Below, piece after piece: positions 36,591-46,199 of a DNA stretch of 64,000 nt (the first letter of the stretch is position 1; each line of letters opens with the position of its first letter). The position numbers and the translations under genes are program-made. The notes under the pieces are model-generated. The model had not been told where the DNA came from. It was given only the letters and a program-made list of their open reading frames with translations, and did no database searches. This DNA is from CAVWCQ01 sp963753545 (GTDB lineage Bacteria > Chloroflexota > Anaerolineae > Aggregatilineales > Aggregatilineaceae), in assembly GCA_963753545.1 (NCBI GenBank), contig CAVWCQ010000008.1, positions 1,426,001 through 1,490,000 of the forward strand, read 5' to 3'.

Positions 36591-36733
36591 AATTCCATCT
36601 TCTCTAAACATCAATTTTTTGTGAACTTTGCTTGCATTATTCAATTCCTCGTCTTACACTGAAATGTGAGACAACGGGGCGGCGTTGCTGACGTCGTTTC
36701 AACCTGAGACAACAGGGGGAATTGAATAGTTCT

Positions 36734-37552
36734 ATGCGTAAAACGACGCTGACTCGCCGTTCGTTTTTGAAATTATCGTTGTTGGCTGCGCCCGTTCTGG
36801 CGGGCCTGGATGTTCACCCAACGTTTGCGGCGGCAGCGAAGAACCCGTTGAGCGCGGCGCTGTACGATCCCCTCACAGGTCGCGAAGCACCCGATTTTCA
36901 CTGGCCCTCTGATATCACCGGCAGCGAATCATTTTGGGGTAACGATATTCTGATCACCCTGGACGACTGTCACCTGCGCGACTGGGTGCGGCGGGCCTTC
37001 GATCTGCTCTACAATCAACGCGGGCTGCGCGTGACCCTCTTCCCCAACTCCAACTATCTACCGCTAGATGATCCCGAAATTAAAGCCCTGTGGCGCGATA
37101 TTTATCAGGCCGGGTTCGAGATCGGCTACCACACGACCAACCATTACCCGGATTGGACACGCCCGGCTCTGGAAGCAGATTTTGCCAAATATACCGATCA
37201 TATGCGGCAGTTATTTGACGCGCCGGATCTGACGATTCGCTTTGTGCGCCCGCCCTATGGCAATTGGAACTCAACCTGGCTGGATTGGGCGGCGGCGAAC
37301 GGCTTGACGAATGTTCGCTGGAACTTCGTGCCGGATGGCCAATCGTCGAACACAATAGAAGCTTACCTGAACACGATTCAGTGCGAGCGCGGTGGGCGGA
37401 TTATCCTCATGCACCCGCGTGAATGGGACTGCTACTGGCTGGAAACCCACCTGGATGGGCTTGTTGAGCTGGCCCGCGAACAGCAGGGACGGATCAGCAC
37501 GCTCAGTGGCAGCGGCAGCGTCCCCGGCCCCTATCGTCCTGCCATGCCGTAG
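36734..37552 (+). CDS. Tat-exported polysaccharide deacetylase
   Basis: A 272-residue NodB-fold carbohydrate esterase. The N-terminus has a twin-arginine signal (LTRRSFLKLSLLAAPVLAG), so it is exported folded, perhaps with its metal. Motif 1 is ILITLDDCH (the Asp pair), motif 2 is GYHTTNHYP (metal His) and motif 3 is VRPPYGNWN. The enzyme removes acetyl groups from cell-wall or capsule sugars. The usual Gly after the DD pair is Cys. The ATG at 36734 is chosen; a TTG at 36722 sits too close to the GGGGG ribosome site. Confidence 0.85.
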   Translation: MRKTTLTRRSFLKLSLLAAPVLAGLDVHPTFAAAAKNPLSAALYDPLTGREAPDFHWPSDITGSESFWGNDILITLDDCHLRDWVRRAFDLLYNQRGLRVTLFPNSNYLPLDDPEIKALWRDIYQAGFEIGYHTTNHYPDWTRPALEADFAKYTDHMRQLFDAPDLTIRFVRPPYGNWNSTWLDWAAANGLTNVRWNFVPDGQSSNTIEAYLNTIQCERGGRIILMHPREWDCYWLETHLDGLVELAREQQGRISTLSGSGSVPGPYRPAMP

Positions 37553-37609
37553 AACGAGGCGGTTTGTGGTTTTGTAGGGGCGCTGCTTGCTGCGCCCAGT
37601 TCAATTCAT

Positions 37610-38461
37610 TTACCCATAATTCAGCACCACCACTTCGCCGACCAAACCGCGCTTGCCGACCTTGGAGTTAATCCGGCGGCTGGCGTTAACGGTCTCCACG
37701 CGGAACCCCCGGTACAGATCGCGCACGAACGGCATATCCGAATTGCTGAGCATCACCCGGCAGCCCTTCTGATCCAGCGCGGCGAAAATCTGGGCCAGCC
37801 TGCGCTGATCGTCCCCATCGAATGAAGCCATAGAGTAGCTGGTGAAATTCGACGTGTCACTCAACGGCACATAGGGCGGATCGAAGTAGACAAAATCGCC
37901 AGGGCGGGCGCGGTCCAGCACATCCTCAAACGACCGGGTGCTGATCTCCACATTGTGCAGCGCCGCCGACGCCGCGCACAGGCGGCCCACGCTGAGGATA
38001 TCCGGCTTTTTATAGCGGCCCATTGGCACATTAAAGTATCCCCGGCTGTTGACGCGCCACAGCCCGTTATAACAGGTTTTGTTCAGGTAGATCAGCCGGG
38101 CGGCGCGATCCACCGCTGCCGCATATTCCCAGTCAGGAGAGCGATCCATGTTGCGGACCGTGTAGTAGTGGTCGTGACCGTGTTGGGCCTCGTGCTCACG
38201 CAGGCAGTCGATCAGGTTGTCAAGTTGATCGCGCACGACGAGGTAGCAGTTGACCAGTTCGGGGTTAGCGTCGGAGAGGGCATAATGGTCAAAGAGGCGC
38301 TTGCCGCGCAGGTGAAAGAATACCGCGCCGCTGCCGGCGAACGGCTCATAATAGTCGCCGCCCGGTGTGTTGGGGAAAAATGCCTCGTACTGGTCGAGCA
38401 GTTGGCCCTTGCCCCCGGCCCACTTGATAAACGGCAACGCGCGGTCCTGAACTCCTGCCAT
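37610..38461 (-). CDS. Dam-type DNA adenine methyltransferase (D12 class)
   Basis: A 283-residue N6-adenine methylase. The SAM region starts PFIKWAGGKGQLLDQYEAFF and continues YYEPFAGSGAVFFHL; the catalytic motif is D194-P-P-Y. The tail NASRRINSKVGKRGLVGE is typical of Dam/DpnM-like enzymes, most of which methylate GATC. No restriction enzyme is adjacent, so it looks like an orphan used for regulation or repair, although D12 enzymes may have other targets. It is divergent from the phosphoribosyltransferase across a 377-base gap. Confidence 0.88.
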   Translation of the reverse strand: MAGVQDRALPFIKWAGGKGQLLDQYEAFFPNTPGGDYYEPFAGSGAVFFHLRGKRLFDHYALSDANPELVNCYLVVRDQLDNLIDCLREHEAQHGHDHYYTVRNMDRSPDWEYAAAVDRAARLIYLNKTCYNGLWRVNSRGYFNVPMGRYKKPDILSVGRLCAASAALHNVEISTRSFEDVLDRARPGDFVYFDPPYVPLSDTSNFTSYSMASFDGDDQRRLAQIFAALDQKGCRVMLSNSDMPFVRDLYRGFRVETVNASRRINSKVGKRGLVGEVVVLNYG

Positions 38462-38837
38462 GCAGCAACGCTCCTATGAAAAAAAGCAAAAATAAATTCA
38501 CCGCAAAGAGCGCAGAGAGCGCAAAGAAAAGCAAAGGAAAAAAGAGAGAAATAGTTTCAGCGATTAGGGTTGTTGCCAGGAGTCGGGCTGAGGTGAGCAA
38601 GAAAAGTCCACCGGGGAGAATTCTTTTTAACCCCTTTAGTGGGTTTCCAGGCTTCTCAGCTAGACCCAGGTTTCAACCTGGGGCGCAAAAACCGCGATCT
38701 GCTTGCTTGCGAAGCAAGCCCTGCGCTCCACGAAGGCCCAAGTATAACCTGTTCCGGCGTCTGGTCTATGGGCAACTCGCCAAAACGGCCATGCTGAGCC
38801 AGAATAGTTCTCGTGAATCAAGCGGAGGAAGGCGTAT
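38462..38837. other. Gene-free gap with a dispersed repeat and three hairpins
   Basis: The CACCGCAAAGAGCGCAGAG-type repeat occupies 38498-38550. Then come hairpins AACCC/GGGTT (38629-38645), CCCAGGTT/AACCTGGG (38665-38682) and GCTTGCTT/AAGCAAGC (38701-38719). No protein-coding frame is convincing. Confidence 0.6.
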
Positions 38838-39383
38838 ATGCAAAGTTACGATTACAGCCACCGCCAGGGGATCAACGTCATCGCCTGGGATAAATTCGCG
38901 GCGCTCACCGCCCAACTGGTCGAAAAACTGGCTCCCGCCAACCCGGATATCATCATCGGCATTGCCAGGGCGGGACTGATCCCCGCGACGACGGTTGCCT
39001 GTATGCTGCGCCGGGAGATGTACCCGGTGCGCATTACGCGGCGCGTGAATGATGAAGTGATGTATCAGACGCCTGTCTGGAAAGTTCCTGTGTCACCGGA
39101 TGTCGCCGGAAAAACGGTGATCGTGGTCGATGAGATCGCGGATACAGGGCAAACGCTGCATCTGGTTGCGGAAAGGGTGCGCGAACTCGGCGCGGCTCAG
39201 GTGCTCACGGCCTGTCTGGTCCGCCACAGTTGGGCCGATCCCGTGCCCGATTTTGTCGCGCTGGTCACGGATGAACTGGTGATCTTCCCCTGGAACCGGC
39301 AGGTGTACATGGACGGTCAGTGGCAGACGCATCCCGAACTGGTCGAGGCGCTGAGGTTGCAGGGCAGGGGGGATGAGGTATAA
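38838..39383 (+). CDS. Phosphoribosyltransferase-fold protein
   Basis: A 181-residue type I PRTase fold protein. The PRPP loop is VIVVDEIADTGQTLHLV, and the IIIGIARAGLIPATTVA segment is the first phosphate loop. The length and RRVNDEVMYQTPVW hood region resemble xanthine/hypoxanthine-type or ComF-independent PRTases. It might salvage a purine base, but the base is not identified. GGAGG lies 12 bases upstream. Its stop codon lies inside the left arm of a hairpin repeat. Confidence 0.8.
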   Translation: MQSYDYSHRQGINVIAWDKFAALTAQLVEKLAPANPDIIIGIARAGLIPATTVACMLRREMYPVRITRRVNDEVMYQTPVWKVPVSPDVAGKTVIVVDEIADTGQTLHLVAERVRELGAAQVLTACLVRHSWADPVPDFVALVTDELVIFPWNRQVYMDGQWQTHPELVEALRLQGRGDEV

Positions 39384-39490
39384 GCCCCTAGCCCCGACCC
39401 TTTCCCCACGTCGTGGAGAAAGGGCGAAAAACCTTTCTCCATGCAATGGGAGAGGATGTCTGAGCGAAGCTCGGACAGGAAAGGGGCTTA
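39381..39490. repeat. Hairpin-type dispersed repeat, copy 2, bounded by 9-bp inverted repeats
   Basis: TAAGCCCCT (39381-39389) and AGGGGCTTA (39482-39490) bound three hairpins: TTTCCCCAC/GTGGAGAAA, a CCTTTCTCC/GGGAGAGG-like one, and GTCTGAGC/GCTCGGAC. The left end supplies the stop codon of the phosphoribosyltransferase. The layout is like a miniature mobile repeat. Confidence 0.6.
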
Positions 39491-39498
39491 CATGCTGT

Positions 39499-41217
39499 TT
39501 AGCCCTGCATCTTCTGCTGAACCTTCGCCCAGGTGTCCTTCAGCGTAACCGTCCGGTTAAACACCAGTTTCTCCGCCGTCGAGTCCTGATCGACGCAGAA
39601 ATAACCCTGCCGCTCAAACTGGAAGCGATCCCCCGGCTGGGCGTTCGCCAGAAACGGCTCGACTTTGGCATCGGGCAGGACTTCCAGCGAGTTCGGGTTC
39701 ACGTTGTCCATCACATCCCCATCCGGCGCGATAACGGACGGATTCGGCTTATTGAACAGCAGATCGTAGAGCCGTACTTCAGCATTGATCGCGTGTTCCG
39801 CCGACACCCAGTGCAGCGTCGCCTTGACCTTGCGCCCATCGGGAGCATCGCCGCCTTTGGTCGCCGGATCGTAGGTGCAGCGCAGTTCGACCACATTGCC
39901 CTGTTCGTCCTTGACCGCTTCCTGGCAGGTGATGAAGTAGGCGTAACGCAGGCGCACTTCCCGCCCCGGCGCGAGGCGGAAGAACTGCTTGGGCGGGTTC
40001 TCCATAAAGTCGTCCTGCTCGATGTACAGCACGCGCGAGAACGGCACTTTGCGCGATCCAGCCTCGGGGTTTTCGGGATTATTGACCGCGTTCAGTTCAT
40101 CAACCTGGCCTTCGGGGTAGTTGGTCAGGACGACGCGCAGCGGGCGCAGGACCGCCATCACGCGCTGGGCGGTGGCGTTGAGATATTCGCGGATAGTGTG
40201 TTCCAGCATCGCCAGTTCCACGACGCTGTTCGCCTTCGATGTCCCGGTCCGATCCGCGAAGGTACGCAGCGCTTCGGGCGGATACCCGCGCCGCCGCAGT
40301 CCGGCAATCGTCGGCATGCGGGGATCATCCCAGCCGCTCACGATCCCATTCTGGACCAGTTTGAGCAGCTTGCGCTTGCTGGTCAGGGTGTAGGTAATGT
40401 TGAGCCGGGCAAATTCGATCTGGCGCGGGTGGAAGATGCCCAACTGCTCCACGTACCAATCGTACAGCGGGCGGTGATCCTCAAATTCCAGCGTGCAGAT
40501 CGAATGGGTGATGCCCTCAATCGAGTCGCACTGCCCGTGCGTCCAGTCGTAGGTCGGGTAAATGCACCACTTATCCCCGGTGCGGGGGTGGGGCGTATGC
40601 AGAATACGGTACATGACCGGGTCACGCATGTTGATATTGGGCGAGGCCATATCGATTTTGGCCCGCAGCACGCGCGATCCGTCCGGGAATTCGCCCGCCT
40701 TCATGCGCTGGAACAGGTCGAGATTTTCCTCAATGGAGCGGGTGCGGTAGGGGCTTTCGCGGCCCGGTTCGGTGAGCGTGCCGCGATAGTCGCGGATTTC
40801 CTCGGCGCTCAGATCGTCCACGTAGGCTTTGCCGTCCTGGATCAGCTTGATCGCCCAGTCGTAAAGCTGGTCGAAGTAGTCGGAGGCAAAAAAGAGACGA
40901 TCTTCCCAGTCCGCGCCCAGCCAGCGCACGTCATAAATAATCCCGTCGATGTATTCCTGTTCCTCTTTAGTGGGGTTGGTATCATCAAAGCGCAGGTTAA
41001 ATTTGCCGCCGTACTGTTCGGCCATCCCATAGTCGAGGTGAATCGCCTTCACGTGGCCGATGTGCAGATAGCCGTTCGGTTCCGGGGGGAAGCGCGTGTG
41101 CACGGTATTATAACGGCCTGTCGCCAGATCGTTATCAATGATCTCCTGAATGAAATTGGAAGGAGCCGCTGATTCTGCGTTCTCCACAGGGTTCTTAATG
41201 TCTTCGCCGCCTGACAT
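39499..41217 (-). CDS. glnS: Glutaminyl-tRNA synthetase
   Basis: Charges tRNA-Gln directly with glutamine. The 572-residue protein has the class I signature PPEPNGYLHIGH (HIGH at 52-55), the Gln/Glu-specific LRFDDTNPTKEEQEY, and TLTSKRKLLKL, its KMSKS variant. The C-terminal beta-barrel anticodon-binding domains (VPFSRVLYIEQDDF onward) are complete. Length matches bacterial GlnRS. GlnRS is not universal in bacteria. The divergent neighbour is the glutamyl enzyme, an apt pairing. Confidence 0.96.
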   Translation of the reverse strand: MSGGEDIKNPVENAESAAPSNFIQEIIDNDLATGRYNTVHTRFPPEPNGYLHIGHVKAIHLDYGMAEQYGGKFNLRFDDTNPTKEEQEYIDGIIYDVRWLGADWEDRLFFASDYFDQLYDWAIKLIQDGKAYVDDLSAEEIRDYRGTLTEPGRESPYRTRSIEENLDLFQRMKAGEFPDGSRVLRAKIDMASPNINMRDPVMYRILHTPHPRTGDKWCIYPTYDWTHGQCDSIEGITHSICTLEFEDHRPLYDWYVEQLGIFHPRQIEFARLNITYTLTSKRKLLKLVQNGIVSGWDDPRMPTIAGLRRRGYPPEALRTFADRTGTSKANSVVELAMLEHTIREYLNATAQRVMAVLRPLRVVLTNYPEGQVDELNAVNNPENPEAGSRKVPFSRVLYIEQDDFMENPPKQFFRLAPGREVRLRYAYFITCQEAVKDEQGNVVELRCTYDPATKGGDAPDGRKVKATLHWVSAEHAINAEVRLYDLLFNKPNPSVIAPDGDVMDNVNPNSLEVLPDAKVEPFLANAQPGDRFQFERQGYFCVDQDSTAEKLVFNRTVTLKDTWAKVQQKMQG

Positions 41218-41314
41218 GTGTTCGTCCTTACAATTGGAAATTGGAATTGTTATAGTTTAACCGATGCGGCGCTTAAAGTGTAGGTTATTGTTCGACAAGG
41301 TCTGATTCTTACCG

Positions 41315-41343
41315 TTCAAAGCCCTCCCGCGCTCTGGTATAAT
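41315..41343 (+). promoter_or_regulatory. Candidate gltX promoter
   Basis: TTCAAA and a perfect TATAAT with a 17-base spacer lie 42 bases before the gltX GTG start. The -35 matches 4 of 6 positions. Confidence 0.5.
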
Positions 41344-41384
41344 CATTCTGCCGCACAACCGTATCAGAATCAGGAGTAAAACAA

Positions 41385-42873
41385 GTGACAGAGAAAGACC
41401 CATCCGTTCGGGTGCGATTCGCGCCCAGCCCGACCGGACCCATGCATATTGGCGGGGTCCGCACGGCATTGTTTAACTGGCTGTTTGCCCGCCATCACGG
41501 GGGCACATTTATCCTGCGGATCGAAGATACCGACCAGAAACGGTATGACGAGGATTCGATCCACCTGATCACCGAAGGCCTGCGCTGGCTGGGGATCGAC
41601 TGGGATGAGGGGCCAGAGGTTGGCGGCGAATATGGCCCTTATGTGCAATCGGAACGGCTCGACCTGTACAAGAAGTGGGCAGACTGGCTGGTCAGCAAGG
41701 GCAAGGCGTACCGCTGCTACTGCACCCAGGAACGCCTGGAAGCGCTGCGTGAACAGCAGAAAGCCAACAAGCAGCCTCCCGGTTATGATCGCCACTGCCG
41801 CTATCTTTCGGCAGAAGAACGCGCCCGCCTGGATGCCGAAGGCGCGCCCTACGTCATCCGCTTCATGATGCCGCAGGAAGGCGCGACTACTGTTCACGAC
41901 ATCATCCGGGGCGATATCACGTTTGATAACGGTCAGCTTCAGGATCTGGTGCTGCTCAAATCGGACGGTTACCCGACCTATCATCTGGCGAACGTGGTGG
42001 ACGATCATTTTATGCAGATCAGCCACATCATGCGCGCCGAAGAATGGATTCCAACCGCGCCTGTCCACTGGAATCTTTATCAGGCGTTCGGCTGGAAGAT
42101 GCCAGAGATCGCCCATCTGCCCGTGATCCTGAATCCGAGCGGCAAGGGCAAACTGTCTAAGCGCAGCGCGGGATTTACCGAAGATGGGCAGCAAAGTCCC
42201 GGTGCTGCTCTACGAATTCCAGGAAGGCGGCTATGTGCCGGAAGCGATTGTCAACTTCCTGACGAATGTCGGCTGGAGTTTTGGCGACGACCGCGAAGTC
42301 TTCACCGTCGAAGAAACCATCGAACGGTTTGATCTGAGCCGGGTCAATCCGGCGGGCAGCAAATTCCCGGTGGAAAAGCTGGAATGGCTCAACGGCGTTT
42401 ATCTGAGCCAGATGGACCCGATCAAACTGGCCCAACTGTTGCGCCCGGTGCTGGAAAAAGCCGGGTTCGAAGTCAACCTGGACACGCTGGTCAAGGCGCT
42501 GCCACTGCTTCAGCCGCGTATAAAGGTGCTGCCCGATGTGATCCCGGTGGGCGGCTTCTTCTTTGTCGATCCGTTTGTGCCCGGTCCGGCAAGCGATCTG
42601 ATCCAGAAGAAGATGGACGCCGCCAGCACGAAAGCCGCGTTACAGCAGGCCTACGATGTACTCGCCGCGCTGCCGGATTTCCGCGCTGAAATGCAGGATA
42701 CGGCGCTGCGCGCTCTGGCGACAGGAATGGGCCTCAGCGTCGGGCAGTTGTTCGGGGCGCTGCGCGTGGCAACCACCGCTCAGCCGATCTCGCCGCCGCT
42801 CTGCGAATCGATGGAAGTGCTGGGCCGCGACGAATCGCTGCGGCGCATCAAACTGGCTATCGACAGCCTGTAG
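41385..42873 (+). CDS. gltX: Glutamyl-tRNA synthetase, one frame break
   Basis: Charges tRNA-Glu. About 495 residues once the frame moves near 42185. The catalytic core has RFAPSPTGPMHIGG (HIGH variant), LRIEDTDQKRY and KGKLSKRSAG (KMSKS variant). After the break, LLYEFQEGGYVPEAIVNFL and the helical anticodon-binding domain run to the normal end (SMEVLGRDESLRRI). The start is GTG with CAGGAG upstream. Because the enzyme is essential, the break is probably an error in the sequence. A hairpin follows. Confidence 0.93.
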
Positions 42874-42881
42874 GAAACACG

Positions 42882-42925
42882 CAGGGCAGCTTATTGAGCT
42901 GCCCTGACTATTTATAGCCGCTTTT
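42882..42925 (+). terminator. Terminator-like hairpin after gltX
   Basis: A perfect 10-bp stem CAGGGCAGCT/AGCTGCCCTG with loop TATTG; the T run is delayed to about 15 bases after the stem, so termination efficiency is uncertain. Confidence 0.6.
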
Positions 42926-42949
42926 TTTCCCTCTTAAGGAGCCAAACGA

Positions 42950-44020
42950 ATGAAACGCTGTTCTCTGATTCTGGTTGTCCTGCTGCTTGCGGTCTCGATT
43001 GGCACGGTTGTTCCCCCATCACAACCCGTCTTTGCTCAATCCTCCTGTCAGGTTGTGCAGCTAACGGACAATGAAGGGGATGAGGGCTACCCCTATTTAG
43101 ATGGGGATCAGATCACATGGCCCGGCGATGAAGGCATGTTTAGCGATGACGAAATCTTCCTCTACAACGGGACGGAAGTTCTCAAACTGACGGATAACGA
43201 GGCGGAAGACGAGTATCCGCAGATCGACGGCGGGCAGGTTGCCTGGGCTGGCTTGGATGGCTCCGATAGGGATATCTTCTTCTATGACGGAACCAGCACG
43301 ATCCAGTTAACAGCCAACGACACGACCGATTATATGGCCGCCGTTGGTGATGGGATGGTGGCGTGGGTCGGTGACGATGGCACAGACGAAGAAATCTTTC
43401 TTTATGATGGAACCCAAACGATCCAGCTAACAGATAACGACGTGGCTGATAACTATCCGGATATGGATGGTGGAATGGTCGTCTGGAGAGGCTCCGATGG
43501 CAGCGACACCGAGATTTACCTCTATGATGGAACAACCACTATTCAACTGAGCGACAACGACGGCTTCGACGTCGATCCCCAGATCGATGAGGGGATGGTT
43601 GTCTGGTACAGCGGCACGAAAGAGACGGATAAAGAAGTCTTCCTCTACGACGGAACCCAGACGATCCAGCTCACCGACAACACCGTCGATGACAGTCGCG
43701 CCCAGATCGATGGTGGACAGGTCGTGTGGGAGAGCGGTGACGACGCCGAGAGCGAAATTGTTCTGTACAACGGAACCGAAACGATCCAGTTGACGGATAA
43801 CAAGCTGAATGATGTCGCTCCTCAAATCAGCAACGGGCAAGTCGTGTGGCAGAGCAACCAGAGCAGTACAAGCAGCACGGTTTTCTTCTATGACGGGACC
43901 TCAACGATCCAGTTGACAGACGATACATCGGAAGTCGGTCCTCAAATCAGCAGCGGGACGATTGTCTGGCGTGGCTTCAGGTCAGGCGATTTCGAGATCT
44001 TCATGGCGACGTGTCAATAG
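42950..44020 (+). CDS. Secreted eight-repeat beta-propeller protein
   Basis: A 356-residue exported protein. The signal peptide (LILVVLLLAVSIGTVV, cleaved near FAQS) is followed by eight repeats of 38-45 residues. Each has the form QIDGGQVVW, an acidic loop, EIFLYDGT and IQLTDN. Such repeats build a beta-propeller like TolB/WD-type surface proteins. The acidic loops (GDDGTDEE, GSDGSDTE) could bind calcium. The protein has only two mature cysteines, at the two ends (SSCQVV and MATCQ), which may close the ring by disulfide. Role unknown, perhaps adhesion. AAGGAG upstream. Confidence 0.82.
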   Translation: MKRCSLILVVLLLAVSIGTVVPPSQPVFAQSSCQVVQLTDNEGDEGYPYLDGDQITWPGDEGMFSDDEIFLYNGTEVLKLTDNEAEDEYPQIDGGQVAWAGLDGSDRDIFFYDGTSTIQLTANDTTDYMAAVGDGMVAWVGDDGTDEEIFLYDGTQTIQLTDNDVADNYPDMDGGMVVWRGSDGSDTEIYLYDGTTTIQLSDNDGFDVDPQIDEGMVVWYSGTKETDKEVFLYDGTQTIQLTDNTVDDSRAQIDGGQVVWESGDDAESEIVLYNGTETIQLTDNKLNDVAPQISNGQVVWQSNQSSTSSTVFFYDGTSTIQLTDDTSEVGPQISSGTIVWRGFRSGDFEIFMATCQ

Positions 44021-44311
44021 TTTGCTCACCAGGGCGGCTCTTGCGTTGGGCTGCCCTGATCTTTCCTCTCTTGTTTTTCTTTGCGCTCTCCGCGCTCTTT
44101 GTAGAACAACGAAAGTCGCGCAATTATCGCCCCTCTCCAACACCGATTGGAGAGGGGCAAGCTGAACGCACGCTTTTCGCGTTCAGCCGGGGTGAGGTGT
44201 GCGCCCGCCATCCACAACGAATATTTCCTTCTAGACAATTGCATTTCGTTCGTTGCCCTGCTTTTTTCCGGTGAACCCCTTTTGCTTTTTAGGTTCACGA
44301 CTCCGCCACAT
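44021..44311. repeat. Two dispersed repeats in tandem (families 2 and 3)
   Basis: 44061-44102 is an inverted copy of the CACCGCAAAGAGCGC-type repeat. 44129-44220 is a hairpin-type repeat with CCCCTCTCCAA/TTGGAGAGGGG (44131-44157) and GAACGC/GCGTTC, whose tail GGTGAGGTGTGCGCCCGC matches, inverted, 58647-58734. Confidence 0.65.
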
Positions 44312-46199
44312 TCACCGGACCAATCCCAACCTGCTCCTAGGCTGTCCATCCGCTCCGATCACCGTCATCTTCTGAAGCGTGTTCGCGTCCGATATCGACA
44401 GGCTGAACAGCCACGCGCCAGATTGATCCACCGGTATCTGCACGGTGTCCACGAAGGTATGTCCCGGCTTCCAGCACGACGGCGGATAGTTCCATCCCTC
44501 CGGGTTCCAGTTGATCGGATCCCGCGCCACACCATCGGGGCCGACAACCGCCAGCGACAGCACATAGGGCCGCTGCACCCAGGCGTTTGCCTCCCAATAC
44601 AGGTGCAAAGTGACCTGTGTCGGCGCGGATTCCACGCTGACTCCGACCAGCGTCACCCGATCATCTCCCCGTTTGAACGGCACATCATAAGGGAATGTAG
44701 GCGATCCCGCTGCCTCGGCAGGGGAGGGCGGCATCGTCAGTTCCGTAAAGTTTGCCCGCAGCACCGCCGCCATGCACAACATGCAGAGTCCCTGCGCCAC
44801 CATGAAACTCAGCCGTTCGCGCTGCTTCCACTCTCCCAATAGATCCGCCGCCAGCAAAATCCACACCGGGGCAAAAAACAGCCAGACCCGCCCCGTCTCG
44901 CCGCGCGCCGTGCCGCTCAGCACCATGATGATCAGGGCCAGCGCGCCCGCCCCCGCCATCACATCGCCAGGGGTGATTGGCCCACGAATGGCCCGCCGCA
45001 GCCGTCCGATCCGCCACAGCACCAGGACCGTGATCGGCACGCCCACGAACAGAAACGTGTCGTAGGTATGCATAAACAGCCAGGGAAAATAGGGGCGGTT
45101 CAGGACGGTGTGATAATTCATCCCCGTGCGAATGATCGTGACGGGCGACAACCCTGTCAGCACCCAGTAGATCACCCACACCGACGCGCTCCCGAGACCA
45201 AACGCGATCAGATCGCGGATCACCGGGCGGAGCGACGCGGGGCGCGGCAGCAGGCGGTGGCCCAGGATGATCAGCCCGCCCAGCAGCCCCAGCGGAACCG
45301 CCGACAGGTTGAAAAACACCGCCATCGAGACAATGAACCCGCTCAGGACAATCTGCCAGGGGCGGTTCAACAGCAGTCCTCGCCACAGGATCAGCAGCAT
45401 GACCACCGTCATGGTCGCATAAAAGACGTTGAAGCGCGGCGTGAAGATCGCCATGCCGGGGACCAGCGGCCACAGCACCACCGCCAGCCGCGCCCGTTCA
45501 CGATCCATAAGCAGCTTGACCAGCTTGTAGAGCGGCGCGACTCCCAGAGCTGCCCACAGCGGCATGAACATCTGAAACCAGGCGCTTGCCAGGACGGTGT
45601 TGCTCCAACTCATCATGGTCAGATTCTGGCATTCCAGCGGGCGCACTGTTCCGCCAAACAGGTCGCCCAGCAGCGGGAACGCCTGGAAAAATTGCTCAAA
45701 GCCGTAATAGAGGATCACCAACCCCGGCGGGCTGAGCGATACGCCGCCCGGATTGATGGTTGCCGCGCGGTAGTCCTTCACAAAGGCGGGCCAGTCGCGC
45801 AGCGTGACATCCATATTTCCCGATAGGGCCAGCGCATACTGGAACCCCCCGGTCAGGCGCGACGCGGATCGCGTAAACAGCAGGAACAGTGGTTCGCCTT
45901 CCAGCGTCAGCAGCAGCAGCGGCAGCAGCGCCGCGCTCACGAAGGTCCACAGGATGAGGCCCAGCCGTCGCTCACGTCGCTTGAGGAGGGTATGCCGTCC
46001 CTACGAGGTAGAGCGCCAGCCCCAGCACACAGGGCACGACCCAGTCCCAGCGCGGTTGGCTGTAGGGCCAGATCCACTTCTCATCCCGGCTCATCCACGG
46101 CACATCGCCGCGCAGCGACGCATACGAGTCGGTTACCAGCAGGGCGCAAAACAGCACCGTCAGCAGCCATAGAAGATGGATAGCACGAATTCGTCTCAT
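44312..46199 (-). CDS. ArnT/PMT-type membrane glycosyltransferase, one frame break
   Basis: About 628 residues when the frame is moved near 45985. A multi-helix protein with a large C-terminal beta-rich domain. The first frame gives the N-terminal helix and an acidic first loop (VPWMSRDEKWIWPYSQPRW, the position of the donor-site acid). The rest continues ERRLGLILWTFVSAALL and includes extracytoplasmic PPGLVILYYGFEQFF. The C-terminal 150 residues (VTLVGVSVESAPTQVTLHLY, PVDQSGAWLFSLSIS) form a sandwich domain. Likely transfers a sugar from a lipid carrier outside the membrane. It is unrelated in detail to the 9655 gene but of the same GT-C class. Confidence 0.72.

Noticed and set aside
39373..41172. 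A 599-residue plus-strand frame opposite glnS
   Set aside because: glnS is complete on the minus strand with all class I motifs; the plus frame shows no motif.
42950..44020. Beta-propeller gene as a tandem-repeat artefact
   Set aside because: Repeats vary at the codon level and the signal peptide, ribosome site and closing cysteine are coherent, so it is a real gene.
44685..45473. A 262-residue second minus-strand frame inside the 44312 glycosyltransferase
   Set aside because: Gly/Ala/Arg/His-rich and without membrane segments, unlike the main frame; judged a shadow.
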